6,466 nt of DNA from Nanobdellota archaeon. GTDB lineage: Archaea > Nanobdellota > Nanobdellia > Pacearchaeales > GW2011-AR1. The translations under genes were made by a program, and so were the position numbers. Of the stretch, positions 1 through 5,468 are shown piece by piece. Location of the stretch: positions 1-6,466 of the forward strand of contig JAHIWJ010000211.1 of the NCBI GenBank assembly GCA_018816205.1, written 5' to 3'. Below the pieces are notes generated by a model, which made no database searches, was not told where the DNA came from, and saw nothing but the letters and a program-made list of their open reading frames with translations. Each line of letters opens with the position of its first letter. The stretch's first letter is position 1.

Positions 1-135
1 GAATGCTGGAGACAAACAAGAGATAATGTAACTTTCGTATCGCACAATTCAGAAAAGGAGTTGTCAGAGAACCTGCAGAGTTATTGGAAGAGTCAGCCAT
101 TCAGGCACGATGTGCTCAATTATTTAATTCCGTGA
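1..135 (+). CDS. C-terminal end of an unrecognised protein (5' partial)
   Basis: The first reading frame is open from the window edge to a TGA at 133-135 and gives a 44-residue tail that ends in ...RHDVLNYLIP. Its amino-acid mix is ordinary for a soluble protein (charged and aromatic residues interspersed, two Trp). The stop overlaps a GTG in the next frame as GTGA, a typical coupled gene junction, and this supports the frame being real. I do not recognise the family from this tail. The competing frame is also open from position 27 but has no ATG or GTG before 132, so this assignment is likely but not certain. Confidence 0.55.
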   Translation, partial: ECWRQTRDNVTFVSHNSEKELSENLQSYWKSQPFRHDVLNYLIP

Positions 136-668
136 CTATAGTTAGGTTACTTCCTGGCCTAAACCTCTTCGTTCATCACTTCAGAACAATAAAAGATTAC
201 GAAAAAGAAATCTACAAGGTAGGAAGTTGGTCCTCCTGGGCCGTCGTGCAAAAAGGTTCTGTAATTTGTTACTCAACTCCAGAATTTGAAAAGTTCAAGA
301 AAAGACTTTCAGAAAAAGAAATTTCAAAGGAAAAATTAAAACAGTTCATTATCAAAAAAGATGAATTCGACCTTTCTCTAGACCTATCAAAAAAATCTGA
401 TTGGCCCGCTACTAAAATGTTATACGCCCACATCCGAAGAAAACTGCAAATCCTGGATTACAACTCGACGAAAATCCTCCAGCCAGACTACAACCTATGT
501 CTTGCCAGGTTAACACTTCCTCAAGCAGACGACCTTGCAATTCTAGGCAGCTTATACAAAAAAAGAAAATCCCTGGCAAAGAAAAACATAGAAAAATACG
601 TTAAAATATCAAAAGAACTAACCCTCCTTGTGATTACCGCGCTAGAAGCCCAAAAAGCCCACTTATAA
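132..668 (+). CDS. Unrecognised basic protein, 178 aa
   Basis: The frame is open from position 27, and the earliest standard start is TTG 84. I prefer GTG 132 because it overlaps the upstream TGA as GTGA, which suggests translational coupling, and because there is no good TATA box or ribosome site placed for TTG 84. The product starts MTIVRLLPGLNLF. It is soluble and lysine-rich, with no signal peptide or membrane helix. Residues 50-75 and 145-165 are strongly charged and probably helical, and there is a short aromatic patch GSWSSWAVV at 31-39. Two Cys (46, 123) are too far apart to form a metal knuckle. I do not recognise the family; the position says only that it is co-transcribed with the truncated gene before it. 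The gene itself is credible because of its long open frame. Its start is less sure. Confidence 0.7.
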   Translation: MTIVRLLPGLNLFVHHFRTIKDYEKEIYKVGSWSSWAVVQKGSVICYSTPEFEKFKKRLSEKEISKEKLKQFIIKKDEFDLSLDLSKKSDWPATKMLYAHIRRKLQILDYNSTKILQPDYNLCLARLTLPQADDLAILGSLYKKRKSLAKKNIEKYVKISKELTLLVITALEAQKAHL

Positions 669-692
669 CAAATATCTCCAACAAACATAAAC

Positions 693-700
693 TATAAATA
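693..700 (+). promoter_or_regulatory. TATA box for the PRC-barrel gene
   Basis: TATAAATA lies about 25 nt before ATG 722, the archaeal TATA-to-start distance. Transcription would then begin at or next to the start codon, giving a leaderless mRNA. No Shine-Dalgarno sequence precedes the ATG. The box lies 24 nt after the previous stop codon. Confidence 0.6.
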
Positions 701-721
701 CTCAAACTCATAAAATTAAAA

Positions 722-1012
722 ATGCTACGCGTTAAAAAAATAAGTGAAATCATAGGCAAAAACGTTTTTACATCTGACGGCGACTTCTTCGGACAGATCG
801 ATGACGTCAACCTGACAGAAAACAAAATAGACGGCTGGAAAGTAAAACTCGGCCAATCCTATCTCTCGATTTTCGGCGGCGCTCGCGGAGTCGTGATTCC
901 CCACCAATTCGTAAGGGCAATCGGCGACGTCGTAATTATAAATAAGTCGTCTTTGCCTGCTCAATCTGAACCACAACTACCTGAATTCCAACAACCAACC
1001 GAAGCATACTAA
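722..1012 (+). CDS. PRC-barrel domain protein, 96 aa
   Basis: Residues 3-76 match the PRC-barrel pattern. There is an opening I-G-K-x-V sequence (residues 10-15), then D-G-D-F-F-G-Q-I-D-D-V (19-29), a strand with W-K-V-K-L (39-43), and the closing R-G-V-V-I-P...A-I-G-D-V-V-I-I (55-73). The last 20 residues are a Pro/Gln/Glu-rich tail without obvious fold. PRC-barrel domains are small beta-barrels first known from photosynthetic reaction centre H subunits and RimM. Stand-alone archaeal versions have been tied to cell division (the CdpB proteins, which bind SepF). A division role here is only an inference, since no ftsZ or sepF is in the window. The start follows the TATA box at 693-700. The next gene, a membrane protein, starts 31 nt downstream with its own promoter. 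Confidence 0.85.
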   Translation: MLRVKKISEIIGKNVFTSDGDFFGQIDDVNLTENKIDGWKVKLGQSYLSIFGGARGVVIPHQFVRAIGDVVIINKSSLPAQSEPQLPEFQQPTEAY

Positions 1013-1014
1013 CA

Positions 1015-1022
1015 TTTAAATA
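1015..1022 (+). promoter_or_regulatory. TATA box for the five-helix membrane protein gene
   Basis: TTTAAATA begins 2 nt after the stop codon of the PRC-barrel gene and is centred about 25 nt before ATG 1044. The spacing predicts a leaderless transcript. Confidence 0.6.
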
Positions 1023-1043
1023 ATAAAAAAGAGTGTATAAGAC

Positions 1044-1553
1044 ATGGCAGAACCATTTACATACGGGGGACAAACAATACTTTCACATCCCATTTTTGTT
1101 GAGACAATTCTACCTTTTCTCCTGGTTTTCACAATAGTCTTCGCCATCCTTCAAAAATCAAAAGTCCTGGGCGACGGCAAAAAACAAATCGATGCAATCG
1201 TTTCACTAGCCATCGCATTAATCGTAATCTCTTTTGCGCAAGCAGTCGGAATAATCCTCCAGCTCATACCCTTCCTTGCAGTAAGTCTTGTTATTCTACT
1301 AGTGTTGTTCATCCTCTTGGGCTCCTTTTGGAAAATAGATGACGCTCCAAAAGGCTTCCAATACTTATTAGTCGCGGTTATCACTGTCGCGGTAGCAATC
1401 GCTGTCATGTACTTCACAAACGCCTGGCAATGGCTCTTAGACTTATTGTACGGTGGAATTGGCGAATCTGAACTACTCACAAACGCGATATTCATAATAG
1501 TAATCGCAGCAGCAGTAGTTGCAGTAGTCTGGCAGACAAAGAGCGGCAAGTAA
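1044..1553 (+). CDS. Integral membrane protein with five predicted helices, function unknown
   Basis: The protein has 169 residues and is almost entirely hydrophobic, with likely membrane helices near 19-37, 48-69, 72-94, 106-123 and 147-163. A basic, polar loop (K-S-K-V-L-G-D-G-K-K-Q, 38-48) separates helices 1 and 2. The pattern P-F-L-L-V-F-T-I-V-F-A-I-L followed by K-x-L-G-x-x-K-K resembles small membrane proteins that I recall as common in DPANN genomes and usually left as hypothetical; this is memory, not a search. No catalytic or substrate-binding motif is visible. The N-terminus (MAEPFTYGGQ) is not a cleavable signal peptide. The start is supported by the TATA box at 1015-1022. Confidence 0.8.
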   Translation: MAEPFTYGGQTILSHPIFVETILPFLLVFTIVFAILQKSKVLGDGKKQIDAIVSLAIALIVISFAQAVGIILQLIPFLAVSLVILLVLFILLGSFWKIDDAPKGFQYLLVAVITVAVAIAVMYFTNAWQWLLDLLYGGIGESELLTNAIFIIVIAAAVVAVVWQTKSGK

Positions 1554-1561
1554 GTTTATTA
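1554..1561 (+). promoter_or_regulatory. Weak TATA-like box for the EamA-type transporter gene
   Basis: GTTTATTA directly abuts the previous stop codon (1551-1553) and is centred about 26 nt before ATG 1584. It is a weaker match to the archaeal consensus than the other boxes in the window. The spacing favours ATG 1584 over the earlier TTG at 1563. Confidence 0.4.
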
Positions 1562-1583
1562 GTTGAGCCCTACTTTAATCAGA

Positions 1584-2009
1584 ATGAACCCTGGATTAAT
1601 CTTTGCAATAATTACTGCATTAGTTTTTGGCTTATGGACAGTCTTCCATCAAAAAGCCGCAGCAAATATCAATAGTTTGTTCGGCGCAATAATAGTTTCC
1701 CTAACTGCAGTGATTATCGGAACAATAATTCTTATCCCAAGTTTAAAGTCATCAATAACCTTCAATTCTAAAGGAATAGCCTTCGCAATTCTGACAGGAA
1801 TTTGCGCTCTGGCAGTTGATGTTTTCGCTCTCAAAGCATATGGTTCAGGATTAGCAATTTCGGTTACGGGTCCAATAATAATTGGGGGCAGCATCGCAGT
1901 CGCCGCATTTATTGGCTTCTTTCTCGGAGAGTCCTTAACATTAATGAAAATTGTTGGATTAGCCCTCGTCCTCGTAGGTGCTGCAATTCTAGCCGCATTC
2001 ACTTCTTAA
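1584..2009 (+). CDS. Half-size EamA/DMT-family transporter, 141 aa
   Basis: The protein has about five hydrophobic helices (near 4-22, 32-52, 66-83, 88-112 and 121-139). It ends with the EamA signature G-E-S-L-T...I-V-G-L-A-L-V-L-V-G-A-A-I-L (115-136). Most drug/metabolite transporters carry two such domains in about 300 residues. This one carries a single domain, as in the small EamA proteins that probably work as dimers. The substrate cannot be read from the sequence. I start it at ATG 1584 rather than the in-frame TTG at 1563. The ATG sits at leaderless distance from the TATA-like box at 1554-1561, and the helix then begins directly after MNPG. The stop codon interlocks with that of the convergent desulfurase gene in TTAA. 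Confidence 0.8.
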   Translation: MNPGLIFAIITALVFGLWTVFHQKAAANINSLFGAIIVSLTAVIIGTIILIPSLKSSITFNSKGIAFAILTGICALAVDVFALKAYGSGLAISVTGPIIIGGSIAVAAFIGFFLGESLTLMKIVGLALVLVGAAILAAFTS

Positions 2010-3208
2010 ACCAGCTCACAAATCTTCTCAACTTCCTTCACAAAAACCCTAACTTCGTCTTCCGTGTTATACAAATAAAACGATGCCCTAACCGCCCCGT
2101 CAATTTTGTGAGCGTTAAACCAGCTATGCACACAAAACGCCCCACTTCTAACTGCAATCCCTTTAGAAGCATCCAGCATCTTAGCAACATCATGCGACCT
2201 CATCCCCTTAACATTAAAAGTAAACACTCCAGAACGCTTCTCCGCCTCGCGAGGCCCAATAAGTTCAATCTTCTCATTTCCCGACAGCAATGAAGTCGCC
2301 AGTTTATTCAATTTCTCTTCCTGCTTTTCAATCTCCTTCAAGCCAATTCGTTTCAAATACCTGCACGCTTCCCCAAGCCCGATTATCCCAGCGTAATCCT
2401 GCAACCCCGCCTCAAACTTCTTCGGCAGGAGTTCCTCATCATAACCCTCGTAAGTCGAGTCCAAAACCGTCTGCCCCCCCACGATAAACTGACACATTTT
2501 GTTCAACAAATCCTTCTTCCCGTACAAAACTCCAGTTCCTGTCGGCCCCAGAGCCTTATGCCCAGAAAATGCAAAAAAGTCCACATCCAGTTTCCTGACA
2601 TCAACTTCCTTATGCGGCACACTCTGCGCCCCATCAACCAACACCCAAACCCCGTTCGCATGAGCCGTCTTAACGATATCAGCAATAGGATTCTCCACGC
2701 CGTCTAAATTGGAAACATGCACAACAGCAACAAGTTTAGTTTTTTTAGAAAGACAATCTCTCAAATTTTTCAAATTAAACGTCCCGTCTTCATTTCCCTT
2801 ACAAACTCTCACAACCACCCCCTCTTCTTTCAACTTTAGCCACGGAATCAAATTAGAATTGTGCTCTTTATCCGTCACAATTACTTCGTCCCCCTTCTCC
2901 CAATCCAGCCCATGAGCCACAAGATTGATGCCTTCAGTAGCATTCCTCACAAAAATAATCTCCTCCTGGCTTCCAGCGCCTATCAATTTCTGCACTTCCC
3001 TCCTCGCCAACTCGACTTGATAATCAACTTCTCTCGACAACCGATGCCCGCTCCGCCCCCCACACGCCGGATATTTCTCATAATACTCGTTCATCTTCTC
3101 AACAACCTGCTTCGGCTTCAAACTCATGCATGCGTTATCAAAATAAACCAGTCTCTGAGACAAAACAGGAAAATCCTTCCTAACTTTCTCAACGTTGAAT
3201 CCAAACAT
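2006..3208 (-). CDS. sufS: Cysteine desulfurase, SufS/Csd type
   Basis: This is a PLP-dependent enzyme that removes sulfur from cysteine as an enzyme-bound persulfide for Fe-S clusters or tRNA thiolation. It has 400 residues, normal for the group II (SufS) branch. Visible features are Y-F-D-N-A near 22-26, T-E-G-I-N (91-95), the ring-stacking His in D-K-E-H-N-S-N-L (H116), V-D-G-A-Q with PLP-binding D192 and Q195, the Schiff-base lysine in F-S-G-H-K (K218), and the catalytic cysteine in V-R-S-G-A-F-C-V-H-S-W (C359). The usual His before that Cys is Phe here. Key residues are all present, so it should be active. No sufBCD, iscU or tRNA-thiolation gene is in the window. The start has a TATA-like box at 3231-3238, 27 nt upstream. 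A selenocysteine lyase activity is possible, since the two are hard to tell apart by sequence. Confidence 0.92.
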   Translation of the reverse strand: MFGFNVEKVRKDFPVLSQRLVYFDNACMSLKPKQVVEKMNEYYEKYPACGGRSGHRLSREVDYQVELARREVQKLIGAGSQEEIIFVRNATEGINLVAHGLDWEKGDEVIVTDKEHNSNLIPWLKLKEEGVVVRVCKGNEDGTFNLKNLRDCLSKKTKLVAVVHVSNLDGVENPIADIVKTAHANGVWVLVDGAQSVPHKEVDVRKLDVDFFAFSGHKALGPTGTGVLYGKKDLLNKMCQFIVGGQTVLDSTYEGYDEELLPKKFEAGLQDYAGIIGLGEACRYLKRIGLKEIEKQEEKLNKLATSLLSGNEKIELIGPREAEKRSGVFTFNVKGMRSHDVAKMLDASKGIAVRSGAFCVHSWFNAHKIDGAVRASFYLYNTEDEVRVFVKEVEKICELV

Positions 3209-3230
3209 ATTTTATGAAAAATCGAATAGG

Positions 3231-3238
3231 TTAAATAT
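3231..3238. promoter_or_regulatory. Shared TATA-like element of two divergent genes
   Basis: TTAAATAT on the + strand reads ATATTTAA on the minus strand. Its centre is about 24 nt before ATG 3259 (peptidase, + strand) and about 27 nt before ATG 3208 (desulfurase, minus strand). Both distances fit leaderless archaeal promoters. No second TATA-like sequence lies in the 50-nt gap at a suitable distance. Purine-rich flanks that could act as BRE are present on the + side (CGAATAGG). Confidence 0.55.
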
Positions 3239-3258
3239 CTATCTATCATTTTCTCTCA

Positions 3259-3867
3259 ATGAGAAAACCCTACAAGGCACAAAGCAAACTTCTCGGACCA
3301 TGCGGCCCCTGCTGTTTCATTAATCTTACAGGCATGAAAGGCAGTCCAAAAAAAGAAATAGAACTAAGTAAAATTGGACGTAGAAAACCCTTTGGCGGAA
3401 CAGACTATACCGGATTTCTAGAATGGGGCAAAAAACACAATTTACCAATACAGGTCTTCACGACCTCAAATAAACAAGACAACAAAATGTTCAAATTTAT
3501 TTTCAAGTTTGAGAAAATACCCCAAAGCAAAAGAAAGCAAAAAAAGAAAGAAGCAAAAGAAAGATTTGAAAGTCAGAATAAAAAATTTAAAGACAAAGTA
3601 TTCTTAATCAAAAACGTAAAAAGTAAATTAAATTCCCTGCTGAAGACAAACAAAAAAGTGGCTGTGTGCTTAGCAGTTAACAGCTCTGTTGGTTTCCAGC
3701 CACACTGGGTAGTTGCCTACAAGCACCAGAAAAATAAGTATCACTTCATGGACTCGGCCAAAGGCCTCAAGGGCTATCGCATTTTATCACCGCATCAGTT
3801 ATCAAAGGCATTCAGAAAATCAAAAGAAATGGGCTTTCCTCCAGCATTGGTTATGATAAAAAAGTAA
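3259..3867 (+). CDS. C39-like papain-fold cysteine peptidase, 202 aa
   Basis: An N-terminal motif with Q8 and G-P-C-G-P-C-C (13-19) resembles the oxyanion Gln plus C-G-P-A-C of peptidase C39-like proteins. A later P-H-W-V-V-A-Y (148-154) supplies the catalytic His (H149), and F-M-D-S (163-166) supplies the third residue (D165). The order Cys-His-Asp and the V/A-rich strand before the His are as in papain-like C39 folds. C15 is the likely nucleophile; C18 and C19 are extra. Residues 89-128 form a very Lys/Arg-rich, probably helical insertion. No signal peptide, membrane helix or ABC-transporter domain is present, so it is probably cytosolic and not a bacteriocin exporter. The substrate is unknown. 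A transglutaminase-like or inactive relative cannot be excluded. It overlaps the convergent DinB-like gene by 17 nt. Confidence 0.75.
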   Translation: MRKPYKAQSKLLGPCGPCCFINLTGMKGSPKKEIELSKIGRRKPFGGTDYTGFLEWGKKHNLPIQVFTTSNKQDNKMFKFIFKFEKIPQSKRKQKKKEAKERFESQNKKFKDKVFLIKNVKSKLNSLLKTNKKVAVCLAVNSSVGFQPHWVVAYKHQKNKYHFMDSAKGLKGYRILSPHQLSKAFRKSKEMGFPPALVMIKK

Positions 3868-4303
3868 AAACCGATGGCTTTTTCAAAACCCTTTTTATCT
3901 GATTCAAATGTATCAAATAATGATTATCTTCCCCCTCCCCAAAAACCCACCCAAATAAGTCCATATTCTCCCTAAGTTTTTCTTCTCCAATTGATTGAGT
4001 CTCTTCCTCTAATCTATTTATTTGCTTTTTCCATTCATTAATTAATTCCTTAGGAGAAAACTTCTTGTATTCTCTCACCAGCCCATTATTAAATTCATCA
4101 TAATTATCTGTCTCGAAAAACCAAGGCTTCTTTTTTGTTTTCCATTCTTCCCTAAGACATTTCACAGATTCCTTTTCCCACCCAACAAGATGCGCTATAA
4201 CATCTTTGACAGTCCATTTCTCATTAACCTTAATTTTCCATTCACTATCGCTTAAAGATTCAAGCAATGCAAAAAGTTCTTTTGTTATTTTTTCCGGATC
4301 CAT
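3851..4303 (-). CDS. DinB/ClbS-like four-helix protein, 150 aa
   Basis: The segment W-T-V-K-D-V-I-A-H-L-V-G-W-E (30-43) is typical of the DinB-like superfamily (DinB, ClbS/DfsB, mycothiol-dependent enzymes). The superfamily has a four-helix bundle that often holds a metal with three His. Here they would be H38 plus H128 and H132 (H-Y-L-I-H), in the expected His...His-x3-His layout. Known members include thiol transferases, a colibactin-protecting cyclopropane hydrolase (ClbS) and proteins of unknown role. The exact reaction cannot be read here. The ATG lies 1 nt after the TAG of the DsbA-like gene, and the short sequence TAGGATAGG covers the junction, so translation is probably coupled. The length is typical or slightly short for the family. 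Confidence 0.75.
   Translation of the reverse strand: MDPEKITKELFALLESLSDSEWKIKVNEKWTVKDVIAHLVGWEKESVKCLREEWKTKKKPWFFETDNYDEFNNGLVREYKKFSPKELINEWKKQINRLEEETQSIGEEKLRENMDLFGWVFGEGEDNHYLIHLNQIKRVLKKPSVFTFLS
3858..3870 (-). terminator. Possible T-tract terminator for the DsbA/DinB-like operon
   Basis: On the minus strand this reads as T5 and T6 runs separated by two bases, just before the TAA of the DinB-like gene. Archaeal RNA polymerase can stop at oligo-T without a hairpin. The runs lie inside the coding end, so the actual stop would have to be slightly downstream, which makes this only a possibility. Confidence 0.25.
3879..3896 (+). terminator. Possible double T-tract terminator for the C39-like gene
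   Basis: Two T5 runs (3879-3883 and 3892-3896) follow 12 to 25 nt after the peptidase stop codon on the + strand, with no preceding hairpin. This fits the archaeal oligo-T type of terminator. They also encode Lys codons of the opposing gene, so they could simply be coding sequence. Confidence 0.3.
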
Positions 4304-4304
4304 C

Positions 4305-5234
4305 CTATCCTAATTTCCCCAACTCCCCATCAATCACTGTCTTAAAAGTCTTAAATGGCTTCGGCCCAATAATTTCCTGCTCATTCACAAAAAAGGTCGG
4401 CGTTCCCTTCACTCCGGCCGCAACAGCCAACGCCTTGTCTTTTTCTATATCGCTGGCATAAGTCTGATTTTCCATACAGCTCTCAAACTGCCCTACATCC
4501 AGTTCTAACTCAAGAGCAACATTCATAAATGTCTGACTCGTGAACACTAAATTCTGCTCAAAAAGTTTCTCATGATATTCTTCATATTTTCCTTGTTCTT
4601 CAGCACACTTGCTCGCCATCGAAGACTCGTAGCTAAACTCATGCGCTGGCAGAGGATAAACGATAAACTGCAAATTAACCCTCCCCTTGTAATAATCCAA
4701 AACAGCTTTAACAGTCTCCTCAGCGTCATTCGTATACGGACAAACATAGCATCCAAATTCGATAATAGTCAGTTCCGCGTCCCTGTTGCCAATCACTGGC
4801 GTGTTCGGGTCGGGCTTAGGATAAACAATCTTGCCATTCCCCCCCACAGAATTAGGAATCTCACACGTCGCACTATTCTCTCCCATCGGATCAAGAATAC
4901 AAAAACCATCCGAATCCGGCCCATTACAATTCCCATACTCAATATAATTGTAAATAGCTACCGCGCTGATGTAAGTGCTCCAGATAAACACAATCAAAAG
5001 TACAAAAGAAATTATCTTATAGTGTTTATAAAAAAACCTTGCACTTGCAGGAGAAAATCTCAGCAATTTCCCAGTTATCTGGCTCTTCATCCGATCATCC
5101 AATCCGCTCTGACATTTCTGCAAAGTAGCCGTTCTAAACAAACATTCCAAAGATTCCACAGTCAAACGCCTATAGCGCGCGCTAAAGATTGCAAGCACCG
5201 CAAATACTGGCAAGGCAATCCAACATAAAACCAT
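4305..5234 (-). CDS. Membrane-anchored DsbA-like thiol-disulfide oxidoreductase
   Basis: The C-terminal thioredoxin-fold part (about 145-305) has the redox motif F-G-C-Y-V-C-P-Y (C162, C165). It also has the cis-proline loop G-V-K-G-T-P-T-F-F-V-N (P279) and an inserted helical region between them, as in DsbA/DSBA-like proteins. The N-terminus has a hydrophobic helix at about 2-18 and a second at 73-97. The thioredoxin domain is therefore probably outside the membrane, where it would form or swap disulfides in exported proteins. Eight further cysteines are present: C4, C31 and C41 in the part between or in the helices, C103, C112 and C124 just after helix 2, and C210 and C253 in the DsbA domain. 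No VKOR or DsbB partner is in the window. At 309 residues it is longer than plain DsbA because of the N-terminal module. It probably heads an operon with the DinB-like gene. Confidence 0.88.
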   Translation of the reverse strand: MVLCWIALPVFAVLAIFSARYRRLTVESLECLFRTATLQKCQSGLDDRMKSQITGKLLRFSPASARFFYKHYKIISFVLLIVFIWSTYISAVAIYNYIEYGNCNGPDSDGFCILDPMGENSATCEIPNSVGGNGKIVYPKPDPNTPVIGNRDAELTIIEFGCYVCPYTNDAEETVKAVLDYYKGRVNLQFIVYPLPAHEFSYESSMASKCAEEQGKYEEYHEKLFEQNLVFTSQTFMNVALELELDVGQFESCMENQTYASDIEKDKALAVAAGVKGTPTFFVNEQEIIGPKPFKTFKTVIDGELGKLG

Positions 5235-5255
5235 CCAGACTTAAAATTTTAACAC

Positions 5256-5263
5256 TATAAAAA
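5256..5263 (-). promoter_or_regulatory. TATA box for the DsbA-like gene
   Basis: On the minus strand this reads TTTTTATA and is centred about 25 nt before ATG 5234, which implies a leaderless transcript. It lies only a few bases from a second TATA-like sequence that faces the other way (5270-5277). Confidence 0.55.
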
Positions 5264-5269
5264 TCTGAC

Positions 5270-5277
5270 TATAAATT
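5270..5277 (+). promoter_or_regulatory. TATA-like box upstream of the candidate RNA
   Basis: TATAAATT on the + strand would place a transcription start near 5298, about 10 nt before the reading frame at 5308 and just before the run of hairpins. No downstream gene lies at leaderless distance, which favours a non-coding transcript or one with a short leader. Confidence 0.4.
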
Positions 5278-5307
5278 CAATCAACGGCTTTGTTGAAAAA
5301 ATCGAAA

Positions 5308-5412
5308 ATGGCACAAGCCCAGCAGGGACGGCCGGGAGAGTTATTTGGCAAGACTACGGCTGCGCGTCCAGGTTGTTATACTGCCCTAGATAAAAAGAAT
5401 TTAGGTGGCTAG
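5308..5412 (+). CDS. Possible 34-residue small protein (alternative to the RNA)
   Basis: ATG 5308 opens 34 codons that end at TAG 5410. The product begins MAQAQQGRPGELFGKT and is polar, with Gly, Ala, Gln and Lys and one Cys. It has no membrane helix or known motif. It lies about 10 nt after the start site predicted from the TATA-like box, and no ribosome-binding site is visible. A frame of this length arises readily by chance, especially in GC-richer sequence, and the same bases form a 9-bp hairpin. I think a non-coding RNA is more likely. Confidence 0.2.
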   Translation: MAQAQQGRPGELFGKTTAARPGCYTALDKKNLGG

Positions 5413-5468
5413 AAAAAGTTCTCCTCTGCAAAAAGAGCGTAAGCAGGGATCATAAACCAATGTGTGCA

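Noticed and set aside
3..26. Short ATG frame (MLETNKR) at the window start
   Set aside because: It has only seven codons and lies within the open frame of the truncated first gene.
1563..1583. TTG start for the EamA-type transporter
   Set aside because: It would add seven polar residues before the first helix and lies only 9 nt from the preceding stop, too close to the TATA-like box. ATG 1584 fits the leaderless spacing.
634..2002. Minus-strand frames opposite the PRC-barrel, membrane protein and transporter genes
   Set aside because: They are antisense to genes with recognisable domain or membrane patterns and their own TATA boxes.
2108..3217. Several + strand frames opposite the desulfurase gene
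   Set aside because: All lie over a full-length, motif-complete desulfurase, and their products are Pro/Ser/His-rich shadow sequences with no suitable promoters.
4572..5228. Long + strand frame (218 codons) opposite the DsbA-like gene
   Set aside because: It mirrors the DsbA-like coding region, whose CxxC, cis-Pro and membrane helices are clear. The mirror product is an Arg/Asn/Ile-rich sequence without recognisable domains.
5321..5449. Direct repeat AGCAGGGA at 5321-5328 and 5442-5449 as a sign of insertion
   Set aside because: Eight bases can recur by chance in this composition, and no transposase or terminal inverted repeats frame the segment.
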